Shown here: positions 1 through 5,756 of the stretch, one piece after another | How positions within the stretch are numbered: the first letter of the stretch is position 1 | How the letters are laid out: every line of letters starts with the position of its first letter | Program-made: the position numbers and the translations under genes | Notes under the pieces: model-generated | What the model saw: only the letters and a program-made list of their open reading frames with translations | Databases searched by the model: none | Told to the model about the DNA's origin: nothing | NCBI GenBank assembly: GCA_030694835.1 | Contig: JAUYUF010000122.1 | Coordinates: 1 to 5,756, forward strand | Source of the DNA: Flavobacteriaceae bacterium | Lineage (GTDB): Bacteria > Bacteroidota > Bacteroidia > Flavobacteriales > Flavobacteriaceae | DNA length: 5,756 nt | Direction: 5' to 3'

Positions 1-500
1 ACACTTCACAAGTCTATAGTACTTATTCAGGTATCAATCGTTTTGATTATAAATTAAGAACACCAAGTACTGTTACAGGTAGTTTTGCTTATATTTTTAA
101 TAAACAAGGTTTAATCAGTTTAGATTATGTTTATAAAAATTATAGCGGAATCCGTTTAAGTGGTGGTGATTTTAGTTCAGAAAATCAAAATTTTAAAGAT
201 AATTTAAAAGGTGTAAGTCGTGTAAATTTAGGAACTGAATGGCGTTTTGATAGACTGAGTTTAAGAGCAGGTTTACACACTGAAAAAAGTCCTTTTGAAG
301 GTGCTTCAGATAATGAAAATACAGAAGGATATTCTCTAGGTGCTGGTTATAATTTTGGGGCATTCAAATTCGATGTTTCTTACAGCAAATCTAATCAAAC
401 AAAATATTATGATTTTTATCCTCAATACAATCAAATTGATGCAACTACTTTAGCAACAGAAAACTCTAAAGTCACTGCAACATTGACAATCAGGCTTTAA
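1..500 (+). CDS. OmpP1/FadL-family outer membrane transport protein, C-terminal part (5' end outside window)
   Basis: The reading frame is open from base 3 to the TAA at 498-500 and gives 165 residues with no start in context, so only the C-terminal part of the gene is present. The translation alternates polar and hydrophobic/aromatic residues as in transmembrane beta-strands (for example GLISLDYVYKNYSG, LSLRAGLHTEKSPF, YSLGAGYNFGAFKFDVSYSK) and ends in a final strand VTATLTIRL. The segment RAGLHTEKSPFEG followed by a GAGYNF strand and a YYDFYP-type late loop resembles the end of the FadL/TodX/OmpP1 barrel, a family that moves hydrophobic compounds across the outer membrane. The substrate cannot be told. 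The last residue is Leu rather than the common aromatic residue. A strong terminator follows 17 bases after the stop, so this gene is transcribed separately from nifU. The barrel assignment is firm; the exact family is likely but rests on the C-terminal part only. Confidence 0.8.
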   Translation, partial: TSQVYSTYSGINRFDYKLRTPSTVTGSFAYIFNKQGLISLDYVYKNYSGIRLSGGDFSSENQNFKDNLKGVSRVNLGTEWRFDRLSLRAGLHTEKSPFEGASDNENTEGYSLGAGYNFGAFKFDVSYSKSNQTKYYDFYPQYNQIDATTLATENSKVTATLTIRL

Positions 501-517
501 ATTTTTTAATAAAATAT

Positions 518-545
518 AAAAACGTCCTTTAAAGGGACGTTTTTT
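518..545 (+). terminator. Rho-independent terminator of the OmpP1/FadL gene
   Basis: The arm 518-529 (AAAAACGTCCTT) pairs with 533-544 (AAGGGACGTTTT), giving a 12-bp stem with one G-T wobble and a 3-base loop. The core ACGTCC/GGGACGT is the only GC-rich patch nearby, and the 3' arm runs into a T tract (540-545). It starts 17 bases after the upstream stop codon. The A tract on the 5' side makes it partly symmetric, but no minus-strand gene nearby would use it. Confidence 0.9.
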
Positions 546-547
546 AT

Positions 548-555
548 TACTTTTG
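548..555 (+). promoter_or_regulatory. Bacteroidota-type -7 box of the nifU-ubiE-porT operon
   Basis: TACTTTTG matches the Bacteroidota sigma-A -7 consensus TAnnTTTG exactly. It ends 18 bases before the nifU ATG, which leaves a leader of about 12-15 A/T-only bases with no Shine-Dalgarno sequence and with A at -3 and -6, as is usual in flavobacteria. No TTG is found at the -33 distance, because that place is taken by the hairpin of the upstream terminator. The same 9-mer TTACTTTTG recurs at 3632-3640 before tamL. The motif is short in an AT-rich genome, so position is the main support. Confidence 0.65.
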
Positions 556-573
556 CATAAAAATTAAAATAAA

Positions 574-1461
574 ATGAGTACAATCAATTTTACAATCGAA
601 AAAACCAATATTCCAACCATAATCAAGTTTGTTTCAAATGCTGTTTTAACGAAAGGTTCACATGAATTTAATTCTACCGAAGAAGCTTCAGGTTCTCCAT
701 TAACACAAAAATTATTTGAATTCCCTTTTGTTAAAAAAATACAGATTTCTGCAAATTTCATTGCTATTGAAGGTATTGATAATTTAAATTGGGATCATGT
801 TCAAGATGATGTTAAAGATTTTATCCAAGATTTTATTTCTGAAGATCTTAAAACAAGTGAACAGCAGGTAATGTATCAAAATAATGTATTGGAAATTTAT
901 ATGGAAAGTACTCCTAATCCAAATACAATGAAATTTGCTACAAATCGTTTATTAGCAGTAAATGATGCTACTTTCATTTCTATTGATGAGGCTGAACCTT
1001 CATTATTAGCTCAAGAATTATTTAGTTTTGACTATGTAACTGAAGTGTTTATTTCAGAAAACTATATTTCAGTTACTAAAAATAGCTCTAAAGAATGGGA
1101 TGAAATTCAAGCTGATTTAAGAGCCTACATCAAATCATTTATAGAAAGTGGAAAAGAAATTCTTAAAGAGAATTATAGCAATAATACTTCTTCTGATGTT
1201 TATGATTTTGATGCTTTAGATGACACTAGTAAACAAATTGTTGCTATTTTAGACAAATATGTTAAACCTGCTGTGGCTTCTGATGGAGGAAATATTTTAT
1301 TTCATTCCTATGATAGTGAATCAAAAGTAGTAAGTGTTGTTTTACAAGGTGCTTGTAATGGTTGCCCATCATCAACAGTAACTTTAAAAAATGGAATTGA
1401 AGATATGTTAAAACAAATGATTCCAAATAAAATTGAGATGGTAAAAGCCATTAACGGATAA
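574..1461 (+). CDS. NifU/Nfu-family iron-sulfur cluster scaffold or carrier protein with two Nfu_N domains
   Basis: The 295-residue product has three parts. Residues ~4-88 and ~107-190 are tandem copies of the Nfu N-terminal domain: the second has the signature ESTPNPNTMKF (111-121), while the first has the eroded form EKTNIPTIIKF. Both then share a Leu/Phe-rich helix (LTQKLFEFPFV and LAQELFSFDYV) and a strand-plus-helix ending in DFI/SFI. Residues ~215-294 form the NifU C-terminal domain with DKYVKPAVASDGGN and CNGCPSS; Cys261 and Cys264 are the CxxC pair which, in this family, binds a labile [4Fe-4S] cluster at a dimer interface and passes it to target proteins. A linker rich in Ser, Asn and Asp (~195-215) joins the parts. 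The length fits the flavobacterial form. ATG 574 is the only start that suits the promoter box at 548-555. It is the first gene of an operon with ubiE and porT. It acts in the cytoplasm. Confidence 0.93.
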   Translation: MSTINFTIEKTNIPTIIKFVSNAVLTKGSHEFNSTEEASGSPLTQKLFEFPFVKKIQISANFIAIEGIDNLNWDHVQDDVKDFIQDFISEDLKTSEQQVMYQNNVLEIYMESTPNPNTMKFATNRLLAVNDATFISIDEAEPSLLAQELFSFDYVTEVFISENYISVTKNSSKEWDEIQADLRAYIKSFIESGKEILKENYSNNTSSDVYDFDALDDTSKQIVAILDKYVKPAVASDGGNILFHSYDSESKVVSVVLQGACNGCPSSTVTLKNGIEDMLKQMIPNKIEMVKAING

Positions 1462-1470
1462 TCTTATTTT

Positions 1471-2199
1471 ATGTCTGAAAAAGTAAAACCGTACAAAGAT
1501 TCCGATTCAGGAAAAAAAGAGCAAGTTGCTCAAATGTTCGATAACATTTCTGGAAACTATGATTTTTTAAATCATTTTTTATCATTAGGAATTGACATTC
1601 AATGGAGAAAAAAAGTCTTAAAAATTGTTGAAAAAACGAAGCCTGAAATCATTTTAGATATCGCAACTGGAACTGGAGATTTAGCTATTTTACTTTCAAA
1701 AGCAAATCCAAAGAAAATTATTGGGTTAGATTTGTCAAACGGTATGTTAGAAGTTGGACGTAAAAAAGTTGCTGAAAAAAAGCTTTCATCATTAATAGAA
1801 ATGGTTCAAGGAGATTCTGAAAATTTACCTTTTGAGGATAATTATTTTGATGTAATAACAGTTTCTTTTGGTGTTCGTAATTTTGAAAATCTCAATAAAG
1901 GTCTTTCAGAAATTTATAGAGTATTAAAACCTGGCGGAACTTTTGTCGTTCTTGAATTTTCACAACCAACTAAATTTCCGATGAGACAACTCTTTGGGTT
2001 TTATTCAAAATACATTTTACCACTAATAGGTAAATTAATTTCTAAAGATAATTCGGCCTATACTTATTTACCAGAAAGCGTTGCTGCCTTTCCATTTGGC
2101 GAAGATTTTAATACTATTTTACGAAATTTGAATTATAATAATGTATCTAACAAAGCGTTAACATTTGGAATAGCCTCTATTTACAAAGCGCAAAAATAA
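1471..2199 (+). CDS. ubiE: Demethylmenaquinone methyltransferase (UbiE/MenG)
   Basis: The 242-residue class I SAM-dependent methyltransferase has the usual UbiE length. It carries the UbiE signature YDFLNHFLSLGIDIQWR (30-46), motif I ILDIATGTGD (61-70) for SAM binding, an acidic LDLSNGML segment (86-93) after strand 2, GDSENLPFED (114-123), SFGVRNFENL (132-141), RVLKPGG (150-156) and the late signature YTYLPESVAAFP (197-208). It C-methylates the demethylmenaquinone ring with SAM in the last step of menaquinone synthesis. Because Bacteroidota use menaquinone as respiratory quinone, I read it as the menaquinone enzyme rather than a ubiquinone one. The ATG lies 9 bases after the nifU stop, and porT follows one base after its own stop, so it is the middle gene of an operon. 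There is no Shine-Dalgarno sequence; the start is the only ATG ahead of the conserved N-terminal helix. All expected motifs are intact. Confidence 0.96.
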   Translation: MSEKVKPYKDSDSGKKEQVAQMFDNISGNYDFLNHFLSLGIDIQWRKKVLKIVEKTKPEIILDIATGTGDLAILLSKANPKKIIGLDLSNGMLEVGRKKVAEKKLSSLIEMVQGDSENLPFEDNYFDVITVSFGVRNFENLNKGLSEIYRVLKPGGTFVVLEFSQPTKFPMRQLFGFYSKYILPLIGKLISKDNSAYTYLPESVAAFPFGEDFNTILRNLNYNNVSNKALTFGIASIYKAQK

Positions 2200-2200
2200 A

Positions 2201-2896
2201 ATGAATATATTAAGAAGTATCGTAATTACATGTATTGTATTTGGCAGTACTTCTTCCATTTTTGCACAAAGAGAAGTTATTGAATATCTACCCAATTTCG
2301 ATTTACAAACTATTCATTGGGGGTACTATTTAGGAATCAATAATAAAGGATATAAAGTCTCCTATCTTCAAGCAAATCAAAATATTACTATTGAAGAATC
2401 ACCTGGTTTTAATGTTGGGTTGATTGGAGATTTACGCTTGCACAATAATATTAATTTAAGGTTTGAACCTGGACTTTCTACTAATACCAAAGTGCTTTAT
2501 TTTACAAATTTACAAGGAAAACAAGACAGTATACGAGAAGCTGGTGGTACTTATTTACACGTGCCATTTGTTCTAAAATTAAGTACAAATAGATATAATA
2601 ATATTAGACCTTATATTTTAGGTGGAATTTCATATGATTATAATTTTTCCAGCAATCAAGATAATCCTGATGATAATGTTGGCGGACAATTTAGGCTGAA
2701 AAAGCATAATTTTATGTATGAAATGGGGTTTGGAATTGATTTATATCTCTATTATTTCAAATTTTCACCTTCTATTAGAGGCGTTTTTGCCATCAATAAT
2801 GAGTTGAAATATGATGAAAATCTAAACAGTAAATGGACTGGCCCAGTTGATTTTTTAGGAACACGTGGAATTTTTATAAACTTTGCTTTTGAGTAA
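2201..2896 (+). CDS. porT: PorT/SprT-family outer membrane protein of the type IX secretion system
   Basis: The 231-residue product starts with a Sec signal peptide: Arg5, a hydrophobic core at ~6-20 and a likely cleavage after Ala22 (IFA before Gln23). The mature part is an OMP_b-brl type small beta-barrel with repeated strands, for example YLPNFDLQTIHWGYYLGI (30-47), YKVSYLQ, FNVGLIGDLRL, INLRFEPGLS, YLHVPFVLKLS (118-128), RPYILGGISYDYNFS, FMYEMGFGIDLYLYYFKFSPSI split by a turn, and a final GIFINFAF strand. The YLPNFDxxTIHxGYYLG start is typical of PorT (SprT in Flavobacterium johnsoniae), which is needed for type IX secretion and, in gliding species, for motility; its molecular role is poorly defined. 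It starts one base after the ubiE stop, so translation is probably coupled to ubiE. The stop lies one base from that of the convergent methyltransferase gene. The flavobacterial ubiE neighbour supports the call. Confidence 0.9.
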   Translation: MNILRSIVITCIVFGSTSSIFAQREVIEYLPNFDLQTIHWGYYLGINNKGYKVSYLQANQNITIEESPGFNVGLIGDLRLHNNINLRFEPGLSTNTKVLYFTNLQGKQDSIREAGGTYLHVPFVLKLSTNRYNNIRPYILGGISYDYNFSSNQDNPDDNVGGQFRLKKHNFMYEMGFGIDLYLYYFKFSPSIRGVFAINNELKYDENLNSKWTGPVDFLGTRGIFINFAFE

Positions 2897-2897
2897 A

Positions 2898-3623
2898 TTA
2901 TCTTCTTTTAAATTCACTAAGAATTATTGCAGTAGCTGTTGCTACATTTAAACTTTCCGTATCATGCTGTTTTCCAAAAGCAGGAATCGCAATTTTTTGT
3001 GTGATTAACTTTTCTATTTCAGGACTAATTCCATTTGCTTCATTTCCCATTACGATGACTCCTTTTTTAGAAAGTTCTGATTCATAAATATTATTTCCTT
3101 CCATAAAAGTTCCATAAACATGTCCATCGTAAGATGAAATAAATTCTTTTAAATCAGTATAAAATAGTTGAACTCGAGTTAATGAACCCATGGTTGATTG
3201 TACAACTTTAGGATTATAACAATCAACTGTATCTTTTGAACAAATTATTTGCTCTAAACCAAACCAATCACATAAACGAATAATGGTTCCTAAATTTCCA
3301 GGATCGTTTATAGTGTCTAATGCTACAACTAAATTATTAGAATCAATTTTTTTTATCGATGGAATCTTAAAAATTGCTAAAACTTGGTTAGGAGCTTTTA
3401 AAAAACTAATTTTTTTTAATTCATCTTCATTTATAATTTCAATTTTATCTTCAAAATTATTCGTGAAATTATTAGTAAGTGTAAATATTTTCTCTACTTG
3501 AAAATCAGATTTTAAAAATTCATGAACACTTTTTAGCCCTTCAACAACAAATAATTGATGCTGAATTCTAAATTTTTTATGTTCTAAACTTTTAATTAAC
3601 TTTATGTTGTTTTTTGATAACAT
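2898..3623 (-). CDS. TrmH/SpoU-family RNA 2'-O-methyltransferase
   Basis: The 241-residue product has the two-domain plan of this family. Residues ~1-85 form the N-terminal substrate-binding domain (FVVEGLKSVHEFL at 25-37, then KAPNQVLAIFK at 76-86). Residues ~97-241 form the SPOUT domain with its deep trefoil knot: motif 1 LDTINDPGNLGTIIRLCDWFG (102-122, with Asn110 and Arg116), motif 2 VMGNEANGIS (191-200, with Glu195) and motif 3 IPAFGKQHDTESLNVATATAI (213-233, with Ser224-Leu-Asn226). These build the SAM site and catalyse ribose 2'-O-methylation. The target is most likely 23S rRNA or tRNA, but the sequence does not tell which, so I give no symbol. ATG at 3621-3623 sits 19 bases after a minus-strand TAnnTTTG box. 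It is a single-gene unit, divergent from tamL and convergent with porT. A cytoplasmic enzyme; all knot motifs are intact. Confidence 0.93.
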   Translation of the reverse strand: MLSKNNIKLIKSLEHKKFRIQHQLFVVEGLKSVHEFLKSDFQVEKIFTLTNNFTNNFEDKIEIINEDELKKISFLKAPNQVLAIFKIPSIKKIDSNNLVVALDTINDPGNLGTIIRLCDWFGLEQIICSKDTVDCYNPKVVQSTMGSLTRVQLFYTDLKEFISSYDGHVYGTFMEGNNIYESELSKKGVIVMGNEANGISPEIEKLITQKIAIPAFGKQHDTESLNVATATAIILSEFKRR

Positions 3624-3632
3624 ACAAATGGT

Positions 3633-3640
3633 TACTTTTG
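3633..3640 (+). promoter_or_regulatory. Probable -7 box for tamL
   Basis: TACTTTTG is an exact TAnnTTTG match, identical to the box before nifU. It ends 21 bases before the TTG at 3662, so a transcript would start near 3645-3647 with a short A-rich leader. A TTG at 3607-3609 lies 23 bases upstream, at the far limit for a -33 element, and TTTTTG at 3611-3616 lies 16 bases upstream, slightly too near. If this box is used, an upstream tamL start at TTG 3638 would fall inside the promoter and be excluded. Confidence 0.5.
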
Positions 3641-3642
3641 AA

Positions 3643-3672
3643 CAAATTTAAAGCAAAATCATTGCAAACCAA
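3643..3672 (-). promoter_or_regulatory. Probable promoter of the RNA methyltransferase gene
   Basis: On the minus strand the -7 box TAAATTTG (3650 down to 3643) matches TAnnTTTG exactly, and a TTG (3672-3670) lies 19 bases upstream, at the preferred -33 spacing. The box ends 19 bases before the ATG at 3623. The promoter lies within the leader and first codons of tamL, and its -7 box is only two bases from the opposed tamL box at 3633-3640. Confidence 0.55.
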
Positions 3673-5756
3673 CAATTCAACACGATTCATTTTAGCTGCG
3701 TTAATTTTAATTAGCATTAGCTCTTGTAATTCTGTAAAATATGTTCCGAAAGATAAATTTTTACTTAAAAAAAACAAGATTACTGTTAATGATAAAAAAA
3801 GTGTTGATGAAAATTTAACAGATTATATAGTTCAACGACCTAATCAACTGGTTTTAGGAGTTCCTCTTCCTCTCTATTTATACAACTTGGGCAATAAAAG
3901 CAATGATACTGCCTATGCTTATTGGTTAAATAAAAACCCTAAAACACATCAATTTTTATCAAAAGTTTTCTCAGAAAAGCAAGTTGTTAGAATTGGCAAT
4001 TCCTACAAAGGACTTCATAATTGGTTTTTAAAAAGTGGTGAAGAACCTGTTATTTTAGATTCACTTAAATCTCAAATAACCGCAGAAAAACTGAGGCTGC
4101 ATTATATCAATGAAGGTTATTTTAAGAATGATGTTTCTATAAATTATTCTTTTAAAAAGAATCAAAAAGCGAATGTGGTGTATAATGTTGCTAAAAACAA
4201 ACCTTTTTTGATTGACAGTGTTTTTGTAGATATTCAATCTCAAGTTTTAGATTCTATGTATCAAACTGAAAAACAAAATTCATTTTTAAAATCAAATGAA
4301 CGATTTAGAGATCAAAATTTTAGAGAAGAATCTAAACGATTAACCAAACAGTTTAGAAATTCTGGAATATATCATTTTTCTGAAAACTCAATAGGTTTTT
4401 ATCAATTAGATTCGACCAATACAAATTACAAAACCAATGTTTTACTTCAAATAGATAATCAAATAATTGAAAAAAATGATAGTATTTATGCAAGAACATA
4501 TGTTCCTTACAAAATAAATAAAGTTTCCATTTTTACTGATTATAGCTTTTTGAACAAAGAAAAACAGTATCAAGATAGTTTAAACTATAAAGGAATACAG
4601 ATTTATGCAGTTGATAAAATAAATTTTTCTCCTAAATTCTTAGCCAATTCAATTTTTATAGAATCTTCCAATTTATACAGTGATATCAATAGAGATTTAA
4701 CAAGAAATTATTTAAGAACTACACAAAATTTCAGACTTGTTGATGTTAAGTATACTGAAAATGATAATAATACTTTAGACGCAGCTATTTATTTAAGTCC
4801 ATTAAAAAGATATAATTTAGATTTAATTACTGAAATTACTCACTCTAACATTCGACTCTTAGGTATATCTCATAAAATTAGTTTATTGAATAGAAATACA
4901 TTTAAAGGCGCAGAAATCTTTAGATTATCGCTACAAGGATCTTTTTTAAACACTTCTAGAGATGCTAGTAACAATTCAAACTTTTTTAACGCATGGGAAG
5001 CAGGTATCGATGCATCCATCAAAATTCCAAAATTTCTATTACCCTTTAAAACATCTTCAATAATTCCTAAACATATGTATCCAAAAACCGAAATTACAGT
5101 GGGTACAAGTTGGCAAAAAAATATTGGGCTAGATATACAAAAATTTACCGGAATTATAGATTATTCTTGGGAAACAACACCACAAAAAAAACATAGTTTA
5201 GAATTACTAGATGCTCAATATATCAGAAATTTAAATGTATCATCTTATTTTGATATTTACGCTTCAGAATTTTTAAAACTCTCTGCAATTGCTCAAAATA
5301 ATTTCAATCAAACAATTACAACAACATCAGCCATTCCTTTTTATAACAATAATATTGATGAAACGTTTCAAAATTCCAATCCTGAGGAATATCAAATTGC
5401 TAGAAACATTAAAAAAAGATATGATATTATAACCGAAAATATCTTAATTCCTCTAATAGCATATTCTTATACTTACAACAATAGTGAGAGTTATAACGAT
5501 CATGATTTCTCCTATTTTAAAATTAGAATAGCAGGTGCTGGAAATTTTACTAACTTATTCACAACGCAAAAAGAAGGTGCTACTTCCAAAGAGTTATTAG
5601 GTATCCCTATTGCTCAATATTTCAGAACTGATATAGAATATAAAAAATTCTGGGATTTAACATCAGAAAACATTCTTGCTTTTAGAACTAGATTGGGTAT
5701 TGCAATTCCTTATGGAAATTCTAGTCAAATTCCGTTTAGTAGAAATTATTTTGCTG
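3662..5756 (+). CDS. tamL: TamL, lipoprotein-type TamA/BamA-family outer membrane assembly protein (3' end outside window)
   Basis: The frame is open from 3596 to the window end; from TTG 3662 it gives 698 codons. The N-terminus is a lipoprotein signal: Arg8, a hydrophobic core (FILAALILISIS) and lipobox ISSC with Cys22. CNSVKYVPKDKFLLKKNKI then matches the start of Bacteroidota TamL. Periplasmic POTRA-like domains follow: one at about 30-75, one at about 128-190 beginning GEEPVILD, and more up to ~375. The Omp85 beta-barrel starts near 383 (RYNLDLITEITHSN), includes NRNTFKGAE (410-418) and SYTYNN (602-607), and is cut before the conserved Gly/Arg-rich barrel segment, so perhaps 100-150 residues are missing. 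TamL inserts or handles outer membrane proteins or lipids together with TamB. There is no in-frame ATG or GTG after the stop at 3593. TTG 3638 (signal with Lys3, Lys5, Lys7) is the alternative start; I chose 3662 because it fits the promoter box. Family is firm, start uncertain. Confidence 0.88.
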   Translation, partial: MQTNNSTRFILAALILISISSCNSVKYVPKDKFLLKKNKITVNDKKSVDENLTDYIVQRPNQLVLGVPLPLYLYNLGNKSNDTAYAYWLNKNPKTHQFLSKVFSEKQVVRIGNSYKGLHNWFLKSGEEPVILDSLKSQITAEKLRLHYINEGYFKNDVSINYSFKKNQKANVVYNVAKNKPFLIDSVFVDIQSQVLDSMYQTEKQNSFLKSNERFRDQNFREESKRLTKQFRNSGIYHFSENSIGFYQLDSTNTNYKTNVLLQIDNQIIEKNDSIYARTYVPYKINKVSIFTDYSFLNKEKQYQDSLNYKGIQIYAVDKINFSPKFLANSIFIESSNLYSDINRDLTRNYLRTTQNFRLVDVKYTENDNNTLDAAIYLSPLKRYNLDLITEITHSNIRLLGISHKISLLNRNTFKGAEIFRLSLQGSFLNTSRDASNNSNFFNAWEAGIDASIKIPKFLLPFKTSSIIPKHMYPKTEITVGTSWQKNIGLDIQKFTGIIDYSWETTPQKKHSLELLDAQYIRNLNVSSYFDIYASEFLKLSAIAQNNFNQTITTTSAIPFYNNNIDETFQNSNPEEYQIARNIKKRYDIITENILIPLIAYSYTYNNSESYNDHDFSYFKIRIAGAGNFTNLFTTQKEGATSKELLGIPIAQYFRTDIEYKKFWDLTSENILAFRTRLGIAIPYGNSSQIPFSRNYFA

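Noticed and set aside
564..761. Minus-strand reading frame of 65 codons opposite the nifU start
   Set aside because: It lies fully antisense to the first Nfu_N domain, resembles no known family and has a composition expected from the reverse of a coding strand.
1023..1030. TAGTTTTG, a perfect TAnnTTTG match inside nifU
   Set aside because: It lies in the middle of a conserved coding domain with no gene start downstream at the usual distance; chance matches are expected in AT-rich DNA.
2932..2945. Small inverted repeat GTAGC-TGTT-GCTAC near the porT/methyltransferase junction, considered as a terminator
   Set aside because: The stem has only five pairs, no T tract follows on either strand, and it encodes the conserved VATATAI end of the methyltransferase.
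3283..3501. Plus-strand reading frame of 72 codons
   Set aside because: It is antisense to the conserved middle of the RNA methyltransferase gene, whose motifs are intact; no promoter box or homology supports it.
3628..3651. Short reading frame from ATG 3628 to TAA 3649-3651 as a leader peptide for tamL
   Set aside because: Its start lies upstream of and its body overlaps the probable -7 box, so it would not be on the tamL transcript; it is more likely a chance ATG.
3592..3777. Minus-strand reading frame of 61 codons over the tamL 5' end
   Set aside because: It overlaps both divergent gene starts and reads across the lipoprotein signal of tamL in reverse; there is no recognisable protein.
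4061..4243. Minus-strand reading frame of 60 codons inside tamL
   Set aside because: It is a shadow of the second POTRA-like region of tamL, with no independent signals.

Overview
The window is a compact, AT-rich stretch (roughly 30% G+C by eye) from a chromosome of the phylum Bacteroidota, most likely a Flavobacterium or close relative in the Flavobacteriaceae. The evidence is the protein set (a PorT/SprT type IX secretion protein, a lipoprotein-type TamA called TamL, a NifU protein with a doubled N-terminal domain), TAnnTTTG promoter boxes, A-rich leaders without Shine-Dalgarno sequences, and very short gaps between genes. No mobile element, tRNA, rRNA or CRISPR array is visible, and no gene-free stretch exceeds about 80 bases.

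Layout, left to right: (1) the C-terminal 165 residues of an OmpP1/FadL-type outer membrane beta-barrel protein, ended by a strong intrinsic terminator; (2) a promoter directly against that terminator, driving a tight three-gene operon nifU - ubiE - porT (gaps of 9 and 1 bases); (3) a convergent minus-strand gene for a TrmH/SpoU-family RNA 2'-O-methyltransferase whose stop lies one base from the porT stop; (4) a 38-base divergent intergenic region with two nearly abutting, opposed -7 boxes; (5) the first ~698 codons of tamL, cut off by the window end and apparently starting at TTG.

Functionally this is a core housekeeping and cell-envelope region. NifU supplies Fe-S clusters, UbiE makes the last methylation in menaquinone synthesis, PorT serves the type IX secretion system, TamL is an Omp85-family outer membrane assembly factor, and OmpP1/FadL is a typical barrel that such a machinery would insert. 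The RNA methyltransferase is the only information-processing gene. I see no strong candidate for an undescribed system. The points most worth a second look are the overlapping divergent promoters, the missing ATG of tamL, and the convergent gene pair with no terminator.
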